Of a DNA stretch of 64,000 nucleotides, positions 12,147 to 23,522 are shown in pieces. A program made the translations under genes and the position numbers. Each line of letters opens with the position of its first letter. Position 1 is the first letter of the stretch. The notes beneath the pieces are model-generated. The model saw only the letters and a program-made list of their open reading frames with translations. It did no database searches and had not been told where the DNA came from. The stretch lies in NCBI GenBank assembly GCA_024291935.2, contig CM044320.1:48488001-48552000 (forward strand), given 5' to 3'. Origin of the DNA: Okapia johnstoni (Eukaryota; Chordata; Mammalia; Artiodactyla; Giraffidae).

Positions 12147-12550
12147 TTCTTCTAGGATTTTAAACCAGGTTTAGTTTTCCTGACTAAGTACACAGTGTCT
12201 GTGTGTTCCTTGCTCTCCGATTTCTGTCTAAGTGAATCTGATCCAAACGTGTCTGCCAGCCTGGACCTTGGTCTTTCTGGTAAGTCATCCTAGAAGACTC
12301 CATATTTTGGTAAGACTGCAACTGCCAGCCACAAGCTTGATGAGCAGCCCAGGGACCATGGGGATATTCTGGGATGCCTGTGTGAAGTAGTGTGAGGAGA
12401 GGCATAATAAACATTTGTCCTAAGTACACCAGAAAACATTATTTTTATTGTCAAAGAATAGCCTGCTAAGTAATATTGTTTGTTGGATTTGCTTTCAATA
12501 TTATACATGTATTTAGGTTACTACGTAATTAAACTTCAAAGTGAAATATC

Positions 12551-12661
12551 AATAAAATTAAAAAGGCAAATGATTCCACGTTAAAATACCAACCACTAAC
12601 ATTTGCAAAATTTTTGTGGTTGGTATTTTAACATGGAATCATTTGCCTCTTTAATTTTATT
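12551..12661. repeat. Near-perfect hairpin, 46-bp arms
   Basis: Arms 12551-12596 and 12616-12661 are reverse complements with two mismatches, separated by a 19-nt loop. No terminal motif of a known transposon was recognised. Confidence 0.92.
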
Positions 12662-12789
12662 CATTGTGTAAATAATTTTTACATAATATAAAACATACAT
12701 GTCCCATTCCACTTTTTCACTTAGCAGTGTCTCTATAGAGTTCTTCATTCATTTATTTATTCACTCATTCACTTTAGAAATATTAAGTA

Positions 12790-12935
12790 GTAGTAGTAAT
12801 CACATGCTGTGCATATCTCATATAGTCCTCAGAGCAAATCTGAATTAGATACTATTGTTATCCCCATTTCAAAAGGAAGAAACTAAAGCTCAAAGATGTT
12901 AAGTGACATGCTTAAAGTCACACAACCAGCAAGCA
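12790..12935 (+). repeat. MIR SINE remnant
   Basis: It shows 'cacatgctgtgcatatctca', 'tcctcagagcaa', 'ttatccccatttcaaaagga' and 'taaagtcacacaaccagcaa'. Confidence 0.8.
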
Positions 12936-13009
12936 ATACATATTGTTGTTCTCTATCTCATACAATTATATTTGTTCATATGTAAAGCTTTTATTTTTCT
13001 TTTACTCAG

Positions 13010-13700
13010 ATGAGTGAAATATATACAGTACAATTTGTTAATTTCTCTCACTGTGTCATGACTCTTACTCAAGTCAATACATACAACACAAATTCATTAT
13101 TTTTACTAGTATGGATATACCGCAAATTTTCATTTCTTCCCTCATTTTAATGAAATTGATACTTTTGCTTAACAATGCTACATAAACATCCCTTTATAAA
13201 TATGCTTATATTCTGGCACTATTATTTATTCAGGAGAGACTCCAGAAAGAACAAAAGGATACGCGTGTTTTATAATCTGAATGTATGTTACTACATTTCT
13301 TTCCCCAAATGTAAGTCAAATTTCTAACAGCAATGTATGACAAGGCCCCTTTCCCCATATCTTTGTCAAAACTGGATATCATTAATCTTCCAAATATTTC
13401 CGCAAATATTTCCCTGCAAATGGTATCTCATTATTTTCATATGCATTTTCCTGATTACCAATGAGGTGGAATGTCTTTTCATGTATTTATTATGTTAATT
13501 AACCCTTTAGGAAATTTTCTCTACTATGAATCCATTTTTTATAAATACTTTATAATATATTGCTATATTTAAAAATTCATGCAAGAAAATAACAATCTTT
13601 ATAAATTGATAAAATGCTTATTTCAGATGGAGATAGGAGTTCTATAGAGGGTTTGATTGTGTGATGTTTCTGTTTATTATTTTAAATTTTTTGTTAATAG
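13010..13700. other. AT-rich sequence, possible old L1 fragments
   Basis: Phrases such as 'caatgctacataaacatccc' and 'ttttcctgattaccaatgag' resemble reversed L1/HAL1 sequence. They are too diverged to define boundaries. Confidence 0.35.
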
Positions 13701-13717
13701 ATCTCGTTGCTACAAAT

Positions 13718-13720
<3 letters not shown>

Positions 13721-13758
<38 letters not shown>
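13721..13758. repeat. (CA)19 microsatellite
   Basis: There are nineteen uninterrupted CA units, preceded by GCG. The length suggests it is polymorphic. Confidence 0.97.
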
Positions 13759-13762
<4 letters not shown>

Positions 13763-13769
13763 TACTGCG

Positions 13770-14840
13770 TTGTTCCTGTCTTATTCCCTTCATATTTGCT
13801 CTTCACTCTTCTTTTCTCTATAGCAAACCTTATAGTGTTCCACCCATGTCCCCTGGGCACCAGCCATTCCAGTACATGCCTGCAGGAGTCATCTTCCCCA
13901 AGAGCCTTTCCACCCCTCCACCCCAGGGCTCCCTCCACTCCCCAGAGGCAGGCAAAATGGATGGGAGTTGGAGGATAATGGCCTTAGCTTTCTTCTCTCT
14001 GGGAGAGAAGGATGATTTTGAGATGCCTTTGATATGTCTCCCAGATTTCCCCAGTAGGACAGTCTCCGGGTGCCCATTCACACGCTTTTATTGACTCCCC
14101 CATCTCTCTTCCCACCTCTTTATTAGCGCTTCTATTGAGAATATCTACTTTTAGTCAGGCATGTTGTGAACTGCTGAATATACTCTGGTGATCAAGATGC
14201 TCGGAGTTCCTCCCCATGTGAACTTAGTCTTATGGTTTTTCCATTTCTTTGCTTCTGTGTTGGTTGACAAGTATTAGTACAGAAAGCAAATGCTGCAGAG
14301 CCCAACCTGATCCTTAAGGAGGTCTAATATTCAGACAGTGTTAGAACGAACTCAGAGGGGCAAACAACTTGGAATCTGCTCTTTTTCTCTTTCTAGTCTG
14401 GCATGAATGTGTTTAAACTGACACATTTCCATCATCAATCCCAAGTGTTTGTATTCCCTACCCCAACTTACTTCATTTACTTCTCCTGATTGGGAACCCA
14501 ACTCTACTGATATGTAAATTCCAAGTCATAGGAGATCTGAGGGTACAATGTTGATCTTGACATCACATCCTGTTTGAGGGATTGTAAGGCCTCCCCTCTA
14601 CAAACACACATACACACAAGTACACTACCTCTTGCAAACTTCAGAAAACTTTCCTTTGGATATATGGGTTGCTATGGTGATGAGAGCAGTGGAACTGAGA
14701 GGCACTTACAGAAATGACTGTAAATGAGGCTTAAATAACTTTCAAGAACATTTTCCTCTCTAACTCAGTCTTGATCAAGAGTATTGCTGGATTCCCTTGG
14801 CTTGTGGCAAACACATTTCGATGCTCATTCATTGAGTAGC
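13770..14840. other. Intergenic, no gene recognised
   Basis: The C-rich segment 13840-13960 gives open frames on both strands without domain signatures. No repeat was identified. Confidence 0.4.
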
Positions 14841-14844
14841 TTCA

Positions 14845-15230
14845 ACTGCCAAGTGATTGGTGTATATACAGTGGGGAACACAGATACAAAACATGCCTTT
14901 CAGGAGTTAATGGTGAAAGAAAGCACCTTAACTAGCAAGGAGACACATAAGTAGAAAAATGGTATCGAGAAAAGAATAGGGGCCATAAGCAGAACTATAT
15001 ATTGGATTTGTTATTTATTTACATATTTGTGATAACACAAAAGGGAAAAAACAGGGAGCGCCTACTTTGGTTTGGGGCAGGAGGCTCTTTAAGGAAGTAT
15101 TGGTAAACTAAGTTCAGAAAAATGAGTAAGAGACTGAGCCACAACTGAGGGTGGAAAGGCAGGACTGTTTCAGGCAGAGAAACAGCACTGCAAAGGTTAT
15201 GAAGGGAGAGACACCATGTTATATCCCAGT
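14845..15230 (-). repeat. L2 LINE remnant
   Basis: The reversed L2 order is visible: 'acagtggggaacacagatac', 'ctttcaggagttaatgg', 'gactgtttcaggcagagaaa', then 'agcactgcaaaggttatgaa'. Confidence 0.6.
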
Positions 15231-15304
15231 ACTGAGAGCACAGTGAGAGTGGGGTGATGGTGTTGGAATTAGAAGTGGTACACTGATGGCTTCATACCAC
15301 ATCT

Positions 15305-16271
15305 ATTAGTAGGTCTGTCCCTAGAAGATATAGTCAAAGCTATGGTTTTTCTAGTAGTCATGTATGCATGTGAGAGTTGGACCATAAAGAGGGCTGAGTA
15401 CCAAAGAGTTGTTTCTTCAGCTTGTGGTGTGGAGAAGACTCTTGAGAATCCCTTGGAGTGCAAGGAGATTTAACAGTCAATCCTAAAGGAAATCAACCCT
15501 GAACATTCATTGGAAGTGTTAGGGGAAGCACACCGATTGAAACCGCCCACCCTGGCCAGGCACCATAGTAACCATTTGCATGAGTTGTTTTACGACAGAA
15601 GGTCCTGCTAAGGAACACAGAACTAATAAGCCACCACCTACCAGAAGAGTTCGGGAAAGGTCAAAAGGAGACCCCACATGTCCGACCACCTCCCAGAATC
15701 CTTCTCTCTCGCATCCAGTCTTGGCTGAACAAGGCGTACATCATCAGGAAGGACTCTGAGTCAGAATGATTGGCTAAAGACAACCTGGAAACTAATCTCA
15801 TCACATAAGACCGAGACTGCGGGCCACATGGCAGAGCTGTTCTCCTGGGTTCCCTTACCCTACTGCTCTCCACCCAGGTGCCCTTTCCCAATAAAATCTC
15901 TTGCTCTGTCAGCACACGTGTCTCCTCGGACAATTCATTTCCTAATGTTAGACAAGAGCCCAGTTTCGGGCCCTGGAAGGGGTCCCCCTTCCTGCAACAG
16001 AAGGACTGATGCTGAAGCTAAGCTCCAGTACTTTGGCCATCTGATGAGGAGAACTGACTCAATGGAAAAGACTCTGATACTAGGAAAGATTGAGGACAGG
16101 AGGAGAAGAGGGTGGCAGAGGATAAGATGGTTAGATGGCATCACTGACTCAATGGACAGGAGTTTGAGCAAACTCTGGGAGATAGTGGAAGGACAGAGGG
16201 GCCTGGAGTGCTGCAGTCCATGGGATCCCAAAGAATTGGACTCAACTTATTGACTGAACAACAACAACAAC
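15305..16271 (+). mobile_element. BovB (RTE) LINE 3' fragment, split by an LTR
   Basis: The left part (to 15516) carries 'agtcatgtatgcatgtgaga' and 'ggtgtggagaagactcttga'. The right part (from 16000) resumes at 'gactgatgctgaagct' and ends in the BovB tail with (CAA)4. The frame is broken by stops, so it is inactive. The two halves join exactly once the LTR and one copy of its 4-bp target are removed. Confidence 0.93.
15517..15999 (+). mobile_element. Solo ERV LTR (class I type), complete
   Basis: It is a 483-bp element starting TG and ending CA, flanked by a 4-bp duplication GAAG (15513-15516, 16000-16003), as class I (gammaretrovirus-like) integrases make. AATAAA at 15890-15895 marks the R region. 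No internal viral gene remains; recombination between two LTRs is the usual cause. Confidence 0.92.
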
Positions 16272-16691
16272 CCTAGAAGATCATTACCTCACTCCTAGAA
16301 GAAGAGTCTCTTCAACTTGACTTCTATGTTTCAACCTCCGTCTCCAAACTATGCACCAAAATTGATAACTGGATCACCTGTTTGGATAAAGATGCAGCAG
16401 CTTTCAGGCAGAGACAATTAATTACCAGGAAGGAATAAAAATGAAGTACATTTCAGAATCCCCATTAAACTTTGAGGAGCATTTCCCTGTGTTGATATGT
16501 GAGAGTATTTGTCAGGCTCACCCACGTAGATTTTCTGTGCTTCCTGAAACACTTCCTTCCTTTGGCTCCCAAGACTCAAGCCTCTCCTGTTTTCCTTCTA
16601 CCTTGACACTGTCTCCTCTTTCTCCTTTGCAGGCTCATCACTGTCCACTGGGCTTTGGAATGATGGAGTCTCTCAAAGCTAGTTAATGCTT

Positions 16692-16770
16692 AGTCATCCT
16701 CCAAATCTTATCTTAAGCATCATTTCCTTGGGGAAGCCTCTTCTGATCTCCTTGACTAATCAAACCCCCT
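16692..16770 (+). repeat. L2 LINE fragment
   Basis: 'tcatttccttggggaagcct' with 'cttctgatctcc' is the L2 3' region. Confidence 0.5.
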
Positions 16771-16782
16771 TGGCATGTACAA

Positions 16783-17132
16783 ATGGTGTGTCCCCCTACC
16801 CTGAATTTATATCTTGAAGCCTTCCCCTCCAATGTGATGGTGTTTGGAGATAGGGCCTTTGGGAGATAATAGATTTAGATGAAGTCATGAGAGTAGGGTC
16901 CTCATGATGGGATTAGTGCCCTTATCTGAAGAGGAAGAGGGACTAGAGCTCTCTGTCTGCCTGTGAGTACTGAAGAAGGAGGCCATTTGCAAACTAGGAA
17001 GACAGCTCTCAGCAGAACCCATCCACCCTGGCACCCTAATCTTGGCCTGCTAACCTCCAAACTGATAGGAAATAAATCCATTGTTTAAGCCACTCACATG
17101 GTATTTTACTGTGGGAGCCTGAGCTAATATAC
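16783..17132 (+). mobile_element. MLT1-type ERVL-MaLR LTR
   Basis: It shows 'aatgtgatggtgtttggaga', 'agggcctttgggagataata', 'tgatgggattagtgccctta', 'gaaataaatccattgtttaa' and the terminal 'gagctaatat'. It is an old, degraded LTR without internal sequence. Confidence 0.82.
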
Positions 17133-17149
17133 CTGCTCTGACAGGTATT

Positions 17150-18105
17150 CATAGAACCATGTTCCTGTTCTTCAACAGTTCTTATAGAGTCGTGATTTTA
17201 GATTAATTGGTTTGACTAAAGAATTTTAGATTAATAGGTATGACTAAAGAATTTTAAATTAGTTGGTATGTGTGTATTAAAGAATTTATCCCCAGAAATT
17301 CAGCTCCATATGCACAAGGTCTCTTGTCTCCTAAGGCTTATTGAAAGGGTAACAGGCAGGAAGACCAGGGGTCCCCAAGTGGAGGAAATAGGCTGCAAGT
17401 GTCAGACATTTTTTCTCTCTCTCTTAAGTGGCAGGAGGAAACAAACTAGCCATATATTTTTTTCCCTTCTCTATACAAATTTAAAAAGAGGTTTCTCTTA
17501 AAATACTGTATTGCCATAATGATATCTGGTTCCACCTGAACTTAACTTTTCTCAAATCTTGAGTTACCCAATGCATTTTTCTTATGGAAATGTTTGTCTT
17601 CAGCTATGTTAATGTACTATGCATTTACCCCAGACTCTGTCTTCAAGTCAGTTCTGCCTAATGGCTCAGAACCAACTTGGCAAACCAGTACATTATATTC
17701 AGACATTGTTCCCCTAATCTATGTAAACGGAACTGTTTGTATGGTAATCTGCCTTTCTACAAGATTCAAGTCAATCGTTTTATGGCTGGTGCCAAGATTA
17801 TCCCAAAATACATCTTATGGATGAGGGGCCTGGTGCCATTCTCTGAGTTTTAAGACATTCCTTTCTTTCATTAACAGACTGCTAGTAACTATATAACATC
17901 CAGCTAAAAACTAGCAGGCCGGTATTCTTTCTGCCCCCTTCTGATGCCTATGTCAGAATCTTTCTCTATCCCCTTTATATTTTAATAAAACTTTATTACA
18001 CAAAAGCTCTGAGTGATCAAGCCTCATCTCTGGCCCTGGATTGAATTCTTCTCCTCTGGAGGCCCAGAATCCCGGCATGCTTTGTGGTGCAGCAACAACC
18101 TTTCA
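17150..18105 (+). mobile_element. Ruminant ERV LTR (BTLTR1-like), probably solo
   Basis: AATAAA lies at 17984-17989, followed by the R/U5-like 'gctctgagtgatcaagcctc' and 'ggattgaattcttctcctct', ending 'gcagcaacaacctttca'. The 5' border is unclear because a short tandem array covers it. No gag, pol or env frame is present. Confidence 0.7.
17196..17284 (+). repeat. Tandem array, three 28-33-bp units
   Basis: Units 17196-17223 and 17224-17251 (28 bp, two mismatches) and 17252-17284 (33 bp, diverged) each end 'taaagaa'. They sit at the U3 end of the following LTR. Confidence 0.88.
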
Positions 18106-18235
18106 TTATCATGAGAACCACTTTCCTGTAGAGTTGCTCAGGGCCCCATGTTCAGTTACGCTCCATGCTTGGTTTAATACTCTGCTGTTGCCAGGTCGAA
18201 TCTTAATTTTTGAACAAAGAGCTGTGCATTTTTTT

Positions 18236-18351
18236 TCCATTGGCCCCATAGATTATATAATTAGTTCTGCTTATCACTATATCCCATCTAGCAGTGTCTG
18301 GCACATAGTAGAGTCTCAGTAAGTATCAGCTAAATGACTAACTGACTGACT
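18236..18351 (+). repeat. L2 LINE 3' end
   Basis: 'gcagtgtctggcacatagta' followed by a degraded 'gtctcagtaagtatcagcta' is the terminal L2 signature. Confidence 0.75.
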
Positions 18352-18930
18352 ATGAAGTGTCCAGAACTGAGAATGGTGGCTGGGTCTATCTGACCCCAAA
18401 GCCCAGGCATTTTCTGTCTCTCCATAGACCACTATTTACACTCAGATATGAGGCTGGGTTTGACTAAATCTGCTCAGGGACCTTCCTCTCTCACTCGTTG
18501 CTCCAAATTATTTGCTCCTGGGGCATCTCGGGGGTAGTGTTGCAGTGGCAGCATTCTCTGGCATAAACATGCTTCTGAGTCATAGAGCAATGCCATCTCG
18601 AGGGGCCCGGACAGCTGCAGCTGTCAGGCATCTGTGAGTTACTTTGAGATGGCATGAAAAATATCTCCTGATTGGTTAAATCTGCCTTATGTCCTGCCCC
18701 CCAGATCTGTAGAACTGACATTTGTACAGAATACTTTTATACAACATATGAAAATATGAGACCAGCTGCTGAAAAGAATGGACATCCTCAAATTCAGTTG
18801 CAATAATCCCACTCATCAAAATTAATCTGAATTTTATCTGAAGCTCTTTGACCTTCTCTAGTCATAGTTAATTTACAGAAGTAACATGAAAGGACTACCC
18901 TTGCAATCAGGAACTGGGGACAAGAGTGAA
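18352..18930. other. Intergenic, no feature recognised
   Basis: Moderate GC content around 18490-18710 gives a 76-codon frame without a known signature. Confidence 0.4.
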
Positions 18931-18945
18931 GAATTGACTCAGGTT

Positions 18946-19549
18946 GTTGTTGTTCGGTCACTAAGTTGTGTCCTACTCTTTTCGACCCCATGGGCTGCAG
19001 CATGCCAGGCTTCCCTGTTCTTCACTATCTCTCAGAGTTTGCTCAAACTCACATCCATTGAGTAGTGATGCCAACCAACTGTCTCATCTTTGGCTGCCCT
19101 CTTCATCTTTTGCTTTCAATCTTTCCCAGCATCAGAGTCTTTTCCAATGAGTTGACTCTTTGCATCAGGTGGCCAAGGTATTGGAGCTTCAGCTTTAGCA
19201 TCAGTCCTCCCAATGAATATTCAAGGTTGATTTCCTTTAGGATTGACTGGCTTGATCTCTTTGCTGTCCAAGGGATTCTCAAGAGTCTTCTCCAGCACCA
19301 CAGTTTGAAACCGTCAATTCTTTAACAGTCAGCCTTCTTTATGGTCCAACTCTCACATCCATACTCGACTAGTGGAAAAACCATAGCTTTGACTATTCAG
19401 ACCCTTGTTGGCAAAATGATGTCTCTGCTTTTTAACACACTATCTCGGTTCATCACAGCTTTCCTTCCAAGAAGAAAGCATCTTTTAATTTCATGGCTGG
19501 AGTTACCATCTGCAGTAACTTTGGAGCCTGAGAAAATAAAATCTGTCAC
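18946..19549 (-). mobile_element. BovB (RTE) LINE, 5'-truncated, 11-bp TSD
   Basis: This is reversed BovB from the 3' end ('gtcctactcttttcgacccc') into the reverse-transcriptase C-terminal region. Flanks 18935-18945 and 19550-19560 are identical 'tgactcaggtt', so the 604-bp insertion is intact. Multiple stops make it inactive. Confidence 0.94.
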
Positions 19550-19817
19550 TGACTCAGGTTAGGGAAAGTGCATTGTGAATTGTCTTGCCTTCCTAAGGGC
19601 ATGAAGTGTATTTTTATGGTTAAGGGTTCAGGAAGATAGATTTGCAAAATCTTGCCTTGAAACAACCGTCAGGTTGGGGCCACCTTTGGTGCAGGGCTCC
19701 CTGGGTAAAGTTTTTGCTCTTTCAGTGTTTCCAACAAGAGCTCTGTGCCCTTAAACCATCTTCAAATGGCAATGAGAAGACAGAATCAAAAAGAATTAGC
19801 TGGTGTGCTTCAGTCAT

Positions 19818-20049
19818 TTTTTTAATAAATCTTATTTATTTACTTAGGCCATGCTTGGTCTTCATTGCAGCACAAAGGCTTTCTCTAGTTGCGATGTGAG
19901 GGCTTCCCTTTTTGCAGCACATGGGCTCTAGAGCATGGGCTCAGTGGTCACTGTGTGCTGGCTTAGCTGCCCTACAGCATATGGATCTTAGTTCCCTGAC
20001 CAGGGATCGCATCTTTTTTCCCCTGCATGGGGGACCACTAGGGAAGTCC
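19818..20049 (-). mobile_element. CHR-type SINE, long form
   Basis: The T-rich tail is first, then 'tcttagttccctgaccaggg', ending 'ggaccactagggaagtcccc'. It keeps the longer 'catgggctctagagcatggg' body. Confidence 0.9.
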
Positions 20050-20419
20050 CCCAACTGCTTTGCCACACCAATTGTATCAAGCAACGGTAATATTACCTTT
20101 GCTTTAGTTTGTATTGTGGTTCCGAGGTGGATAACCCTGTCTCCAATGGGCTCCTCTTAAGGGTGACAAGTATTATCTTTTGGATCTATAGGTTTAAATG
20201 GCAAGTGGATAGAATCTCAAAGGATCTTTTGCCTGCTTGGTGACTCTGGGTACCCTAGAAAATCTCAAGGGCAGAGTTTAAGGTTCACATGAGTCTCAGG
20301 TGGGTCCAAAAAGGATGACGTTACATATTCATCCATCCTGGACTAATCAAGACCCCTCAAGTACCACTTCATTCTCTTTCTGATGTCACTCCAAGAGAAT
20401 GCTGGGCCAGGAATGTCTC

Positions 20420-20650
20420 TTTCTAGCCACTCAGTCCTCATGTAATTATAGTGTTGATAATAATAACAAAGTATCACTAACACTTTTTGAGTGTAACTAT
20501 TCTGAGCATATAAACACTTTCTGTATATAGACTGATTTTTCTCCCTGCAACAACCCTCTGAGGTAGGCGCTATTATTACTCTTTGAGAGATGATGAAACT
20601 CATACACAGAGAGTTATGTACAGTCTCTCCATCTGGAAAAAGGACTGCAC
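20420..20650 (+). repeat. MIR SINE
   Basis: It shows 'taacactttttgagtgtaac', 'caacaaccctctgaggtagg', 'gatgatgaaactcatacaca' and 'gagagttatgta'. Confidence 0.75.
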
Positions 20651-21428
20651 TGGTTATCCTAGTGACATTTTCAGGGCTCTGTTGTAGGAGTTTGCAAAGA
20701 TGACTTGAAAAATATTTTTAAGTGAACTCAAATTGCTGGAGCTTAGAGGATGGGGGTTTAAATAAAAGGAAGAAATCAGTAAGTTGTTCGTGGGGTTTTT
20801 TTTAAGGGAAAAGGTTTGTGCATCTTGAAAAAAGTCAACTTGAAGCATAGGGCCACTTTGGGAAATCATATTTCAAGAAGTTAACTCAACGTTTCACTTG
20901 GCATTATCAATGCCTTTGATAGAGATTCTTTTTCATGTTAGGGGTCAGGTCAACCTACGTATGTGTTAAATGTCAACTCAAACATCTCTTTCTAAAAGTA
21001 TGGACCAAAAGACCATCTAACATTGTCCCTCTTGGAATCACCCGTTGAAAAAATAGCTGCAACTTTCACTTTTGATCCATGAAGACACTTTCTTCAAATT
21101 CATTTTCTGAGTTTGTTTAGCCTGGGCTGCTTTCAAATCACGACCTTTTAAATGGAACTAGTATCTCTTTACCCCTCCTAATTACGATGCCAGAACAATT
21201 GAGGAAAATTAATCAAAGCTATGCAGAGATAATTAGAGGTTATCCAAACTCCCATCTCAAATTATTCTTCTTTTTACCTCTTCATTTTTTTAATATCTGT
21301 TAGATGCTTTCTTAAGTACAAGATTTTCCAGTAATACCCATGGACACTGCATAGACACACAGCAGAACTCAATTTTTATATAATATGAAAGAGTAGAAAA
21401 AGGGAAGAGGAGCCATCATCAGCAACAG
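20651..21428. other. Intergenic, no feature recognised
   Basis: No gene signature or recognisable repeat was seen. Confidence 0.4.
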
Positions 21429-21440
21429 CTGACAGGTTTT

Positions 21441-21932
21441 GTTTTTTAAGTAGTTTTGGATGGGAGGTCTTTGTTGCTCTTCTTGGGCTACTCTCTAGTT
21501 GTGGTGCGTCGGCTTCTCGTTACACTGGTTTCTTTCGTCGTGGAGCACAGGCTCTAGGCACTCAGGCTTCGGTAGCTGCGGCACTCAGGCTCAGTAGTTG
21601 TGGTATACAGGCTTCATTACTCTGTGGCACGTGAGCTCTTCCCAGACTAGGGATTGAATTCATGTCCCCTGCGCTGGCAGGCAGATTCTTAACCACTGGA
21701 CCACCAGGGAAGTCCATATTTTTTAAGTATTTATTTATTTGGCTGTACTGGGTCTTAGTTGCAGTACATGGGATCTTCAATCTTCATTGCAGCATGCCAG
21801 ATCTTTTAGCTCTGCATGCGGATTTTTAGCTGGGGCATGTGGGATCTAGTTCCCTGACCAGGGATCAAACCTGGGTCCTGTGCATTGGGAGCACAAAGTC
21901 TTAGCTACTGAATCACCAGGGAAGTCTGCAAT
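21441..21932 (-). mobile_element. Tandem pair of CHR-type SINEs in one TSD
   Basis: Two reversed CHR copies lie head to tail (21441-21715 and 21716-21928). Each ends 'accagggaagtc'. The pair shares a single flanking repeat 'tgacag[g/a]tttt' (21430-21440, 21933-21943). The left copy probably inserted into the A-tail of the right one. Confidence 0.85.
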
Positions 21933-21954
21933 TGACAGATTTTTTTTAAAGTAT

Positions 21955-22440
21955 CTGTCTTAGTTCAGGCTTCTATAACAAAGATACCATAGACTGGGTG
22001 AAGTGAAGTGAAGTAAAGTGAAGTCGCTCAGTCATGTCCGACTCTTTGAGACCCCACGGACTGTAGCCTACCAGGATCCTCCGTCCATGGGATTTTCTAG
22101 TCAAGACTTCTGGAGTGGGTTGCCATTTTCTTCTCCAATAGACTGGGTGCTTTCAACAACAAATAGTTATTTCTCACAGTTCTGGATGCCAGGAAGTCCA
22201 AGATAAAGGCATCTGCAGATCTGAGTCTGATGAGAGATTGCCGTTTGGTTCATAGATGACAGCCCTCTTACTGTATCCTTATACGAGGGAAGGGATAAGG
22301 GAACTCTCCAGATCTTTCATTCATTAAGGACACTAATCCTGTTCTTGAGCCTCTCCCCTCCATGACCTAATCACCTCCTATAAGGCCCTACCCCCTAATA
22401 CCATTGGGGATGATATAGACCTTCAGTAGAAACTGTACCT
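21955..22440 (-). mobile_element. MLT1-type ERVL-MaLR LTR, split by a SINE
   Basis: It is a reversed LTR: 'cttctataacaaagatacca', 'ctcacagttctggatgccag', 'catgacctaatcacctccta' and 'taaggccctaccccctaata'. The Bov-A at 22001-22137 interrupts it. Confidence 0.78.
22001..22137 (-). mobile_element. Bov-A SINE with 12-bp TSD
   Basis: It starts with (AAGTG)n-like tail repeats, then 'gtcatgtccgactctttgag', ending 'ccattttcttctcc'. Identical flanks 'atagactgggtg' lie at 21989-22000 and 22138-22149. Confidence 0.93.
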
Positions 22441-22985
22441 TGGATTTTAAATTGTGATCTTTTCCCTGGCTAGCTTATGCAGTAGGATACTCTCTCATGA
22501 TGCTGAGCAGCGGGAGCAGGGGCAACTGCCAATAGGCCAGGTGATTCCATGATTACTGATACACTTAACAACCATCCTGCCATAAAGTTTCAAGAACACT
22601 AAAGCTATCTTCCTACTGTAGTAAAACATGGTTTCATTCTCTTAAGAGATCATCAAGAAGCAAGCAGGGATAATTTTATAGCTGTGAACCTAATTTTACC
22701 TCCTAATAAAAATATGATACTGCCTATTTGGAAAATTCAAAAAGACTCTATTTACAGACTTAATAGTATTTTTTTTAAAGTTTGTTTAATTACAGATTAT
22801 CCAGCTTTGCGAAAGCACAGCTCAGGACCCAACTCTCCTAGAAAATTTTTGTTTGAAGTGAAGTAAGAATTCTGAAGTGGCATATGATTTCATCATTGCA
22901 AGATATCAGACAGGCAGTCCCAATTTAGAAAGCCCAGAATAAGACCATACTGAAAGACAGCTTTGATCATTATAAGGATGTGGGC
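22441..22985. other. Intergenic, no feature recognised
   Basis: No supported feature was found. Confidence 0.4.
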
Positions 22986-22989
22986 AAAC

Positions 22990-23195
22990 ATCATGCATCT
23001 GATGATTGTAAGAGCTAACATTTACTAATCACCAACCTTGTGTCAGGCAGTGTTCTATGTGTTCATTTAATCCTCATAAAATCCAGTTCTGAATGAGGTA
23101 GAGACTAACATTTCCTCCAGCTTACAGATGAGGAAAATGAAGCACTGAGATTACGTTACTTTCCTGGGATTATACCCTTAGTGTAATACTAGTAT
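22990..23195 (+). repeat. MIR SINE
   Basis: It shows 'tgtcaggcagtgttctatgt', 'ttaatcctcataaaatcc', 'cttacagatgaggaaaatga' and 'ctgggattata'. Confidence 0.8.
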
Positions 23196-23214
23196 TGGGT
23201 GCAGAGCCTACACG

Positions 23215-23522
23215 TACACTGTCCAGTATGGTGGCCACTGGCCCATGTGACTGCTGAGCACATGAAATGTGGCCACTAGGAACTGAGATGTGCTGTAAGT
23301 ATAAAATACACTCCAGATTTTGAAGGCTTAGTATGAAGTATACTTCTTATGTACATGAAGTGTACTTAGTATGAAGTATAAAGTGTCTCTTTAACAATTT
23401 TTCTAATGATTACACATTGAAATGATATTTTGGATACACGGCATTCAATAAGACATGATCAGAATTAGTTTCATCTATTTTTTTCTTTTTCATGTAGCTA
23501 TGAGAAAATTTTCAATTACACT
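23215..23522 (-). mobile_element. hAT-type DNA transposon remnant
   Basis: It begins 'actgtccagtatggtggcca' and contains 'gcacatgaaatgtggccact', the 'one end of a TTGGACAGCGC-type' MER element. A degenerate local duplication of 'tagtatgaagtata' lies at 23330-23372. Confidence 0.65.

Noticed and set aside
13642..14094. Open frames of 83-145 codons around the CA repeat
   Set aside because: They consist largely of His-Thr or Val-Cys translations of the microsatellite.
15661..16253. Open frames of 90-141 codons on both strands
   Set aside because: They cross the solo LTR/BovB junction and combine unrelated sequence; no gene.
17196..17284. Short tandem repeats as a possible CRISPR array
   Set aside because: Units abut without spacers, and the genome is a mammal's.
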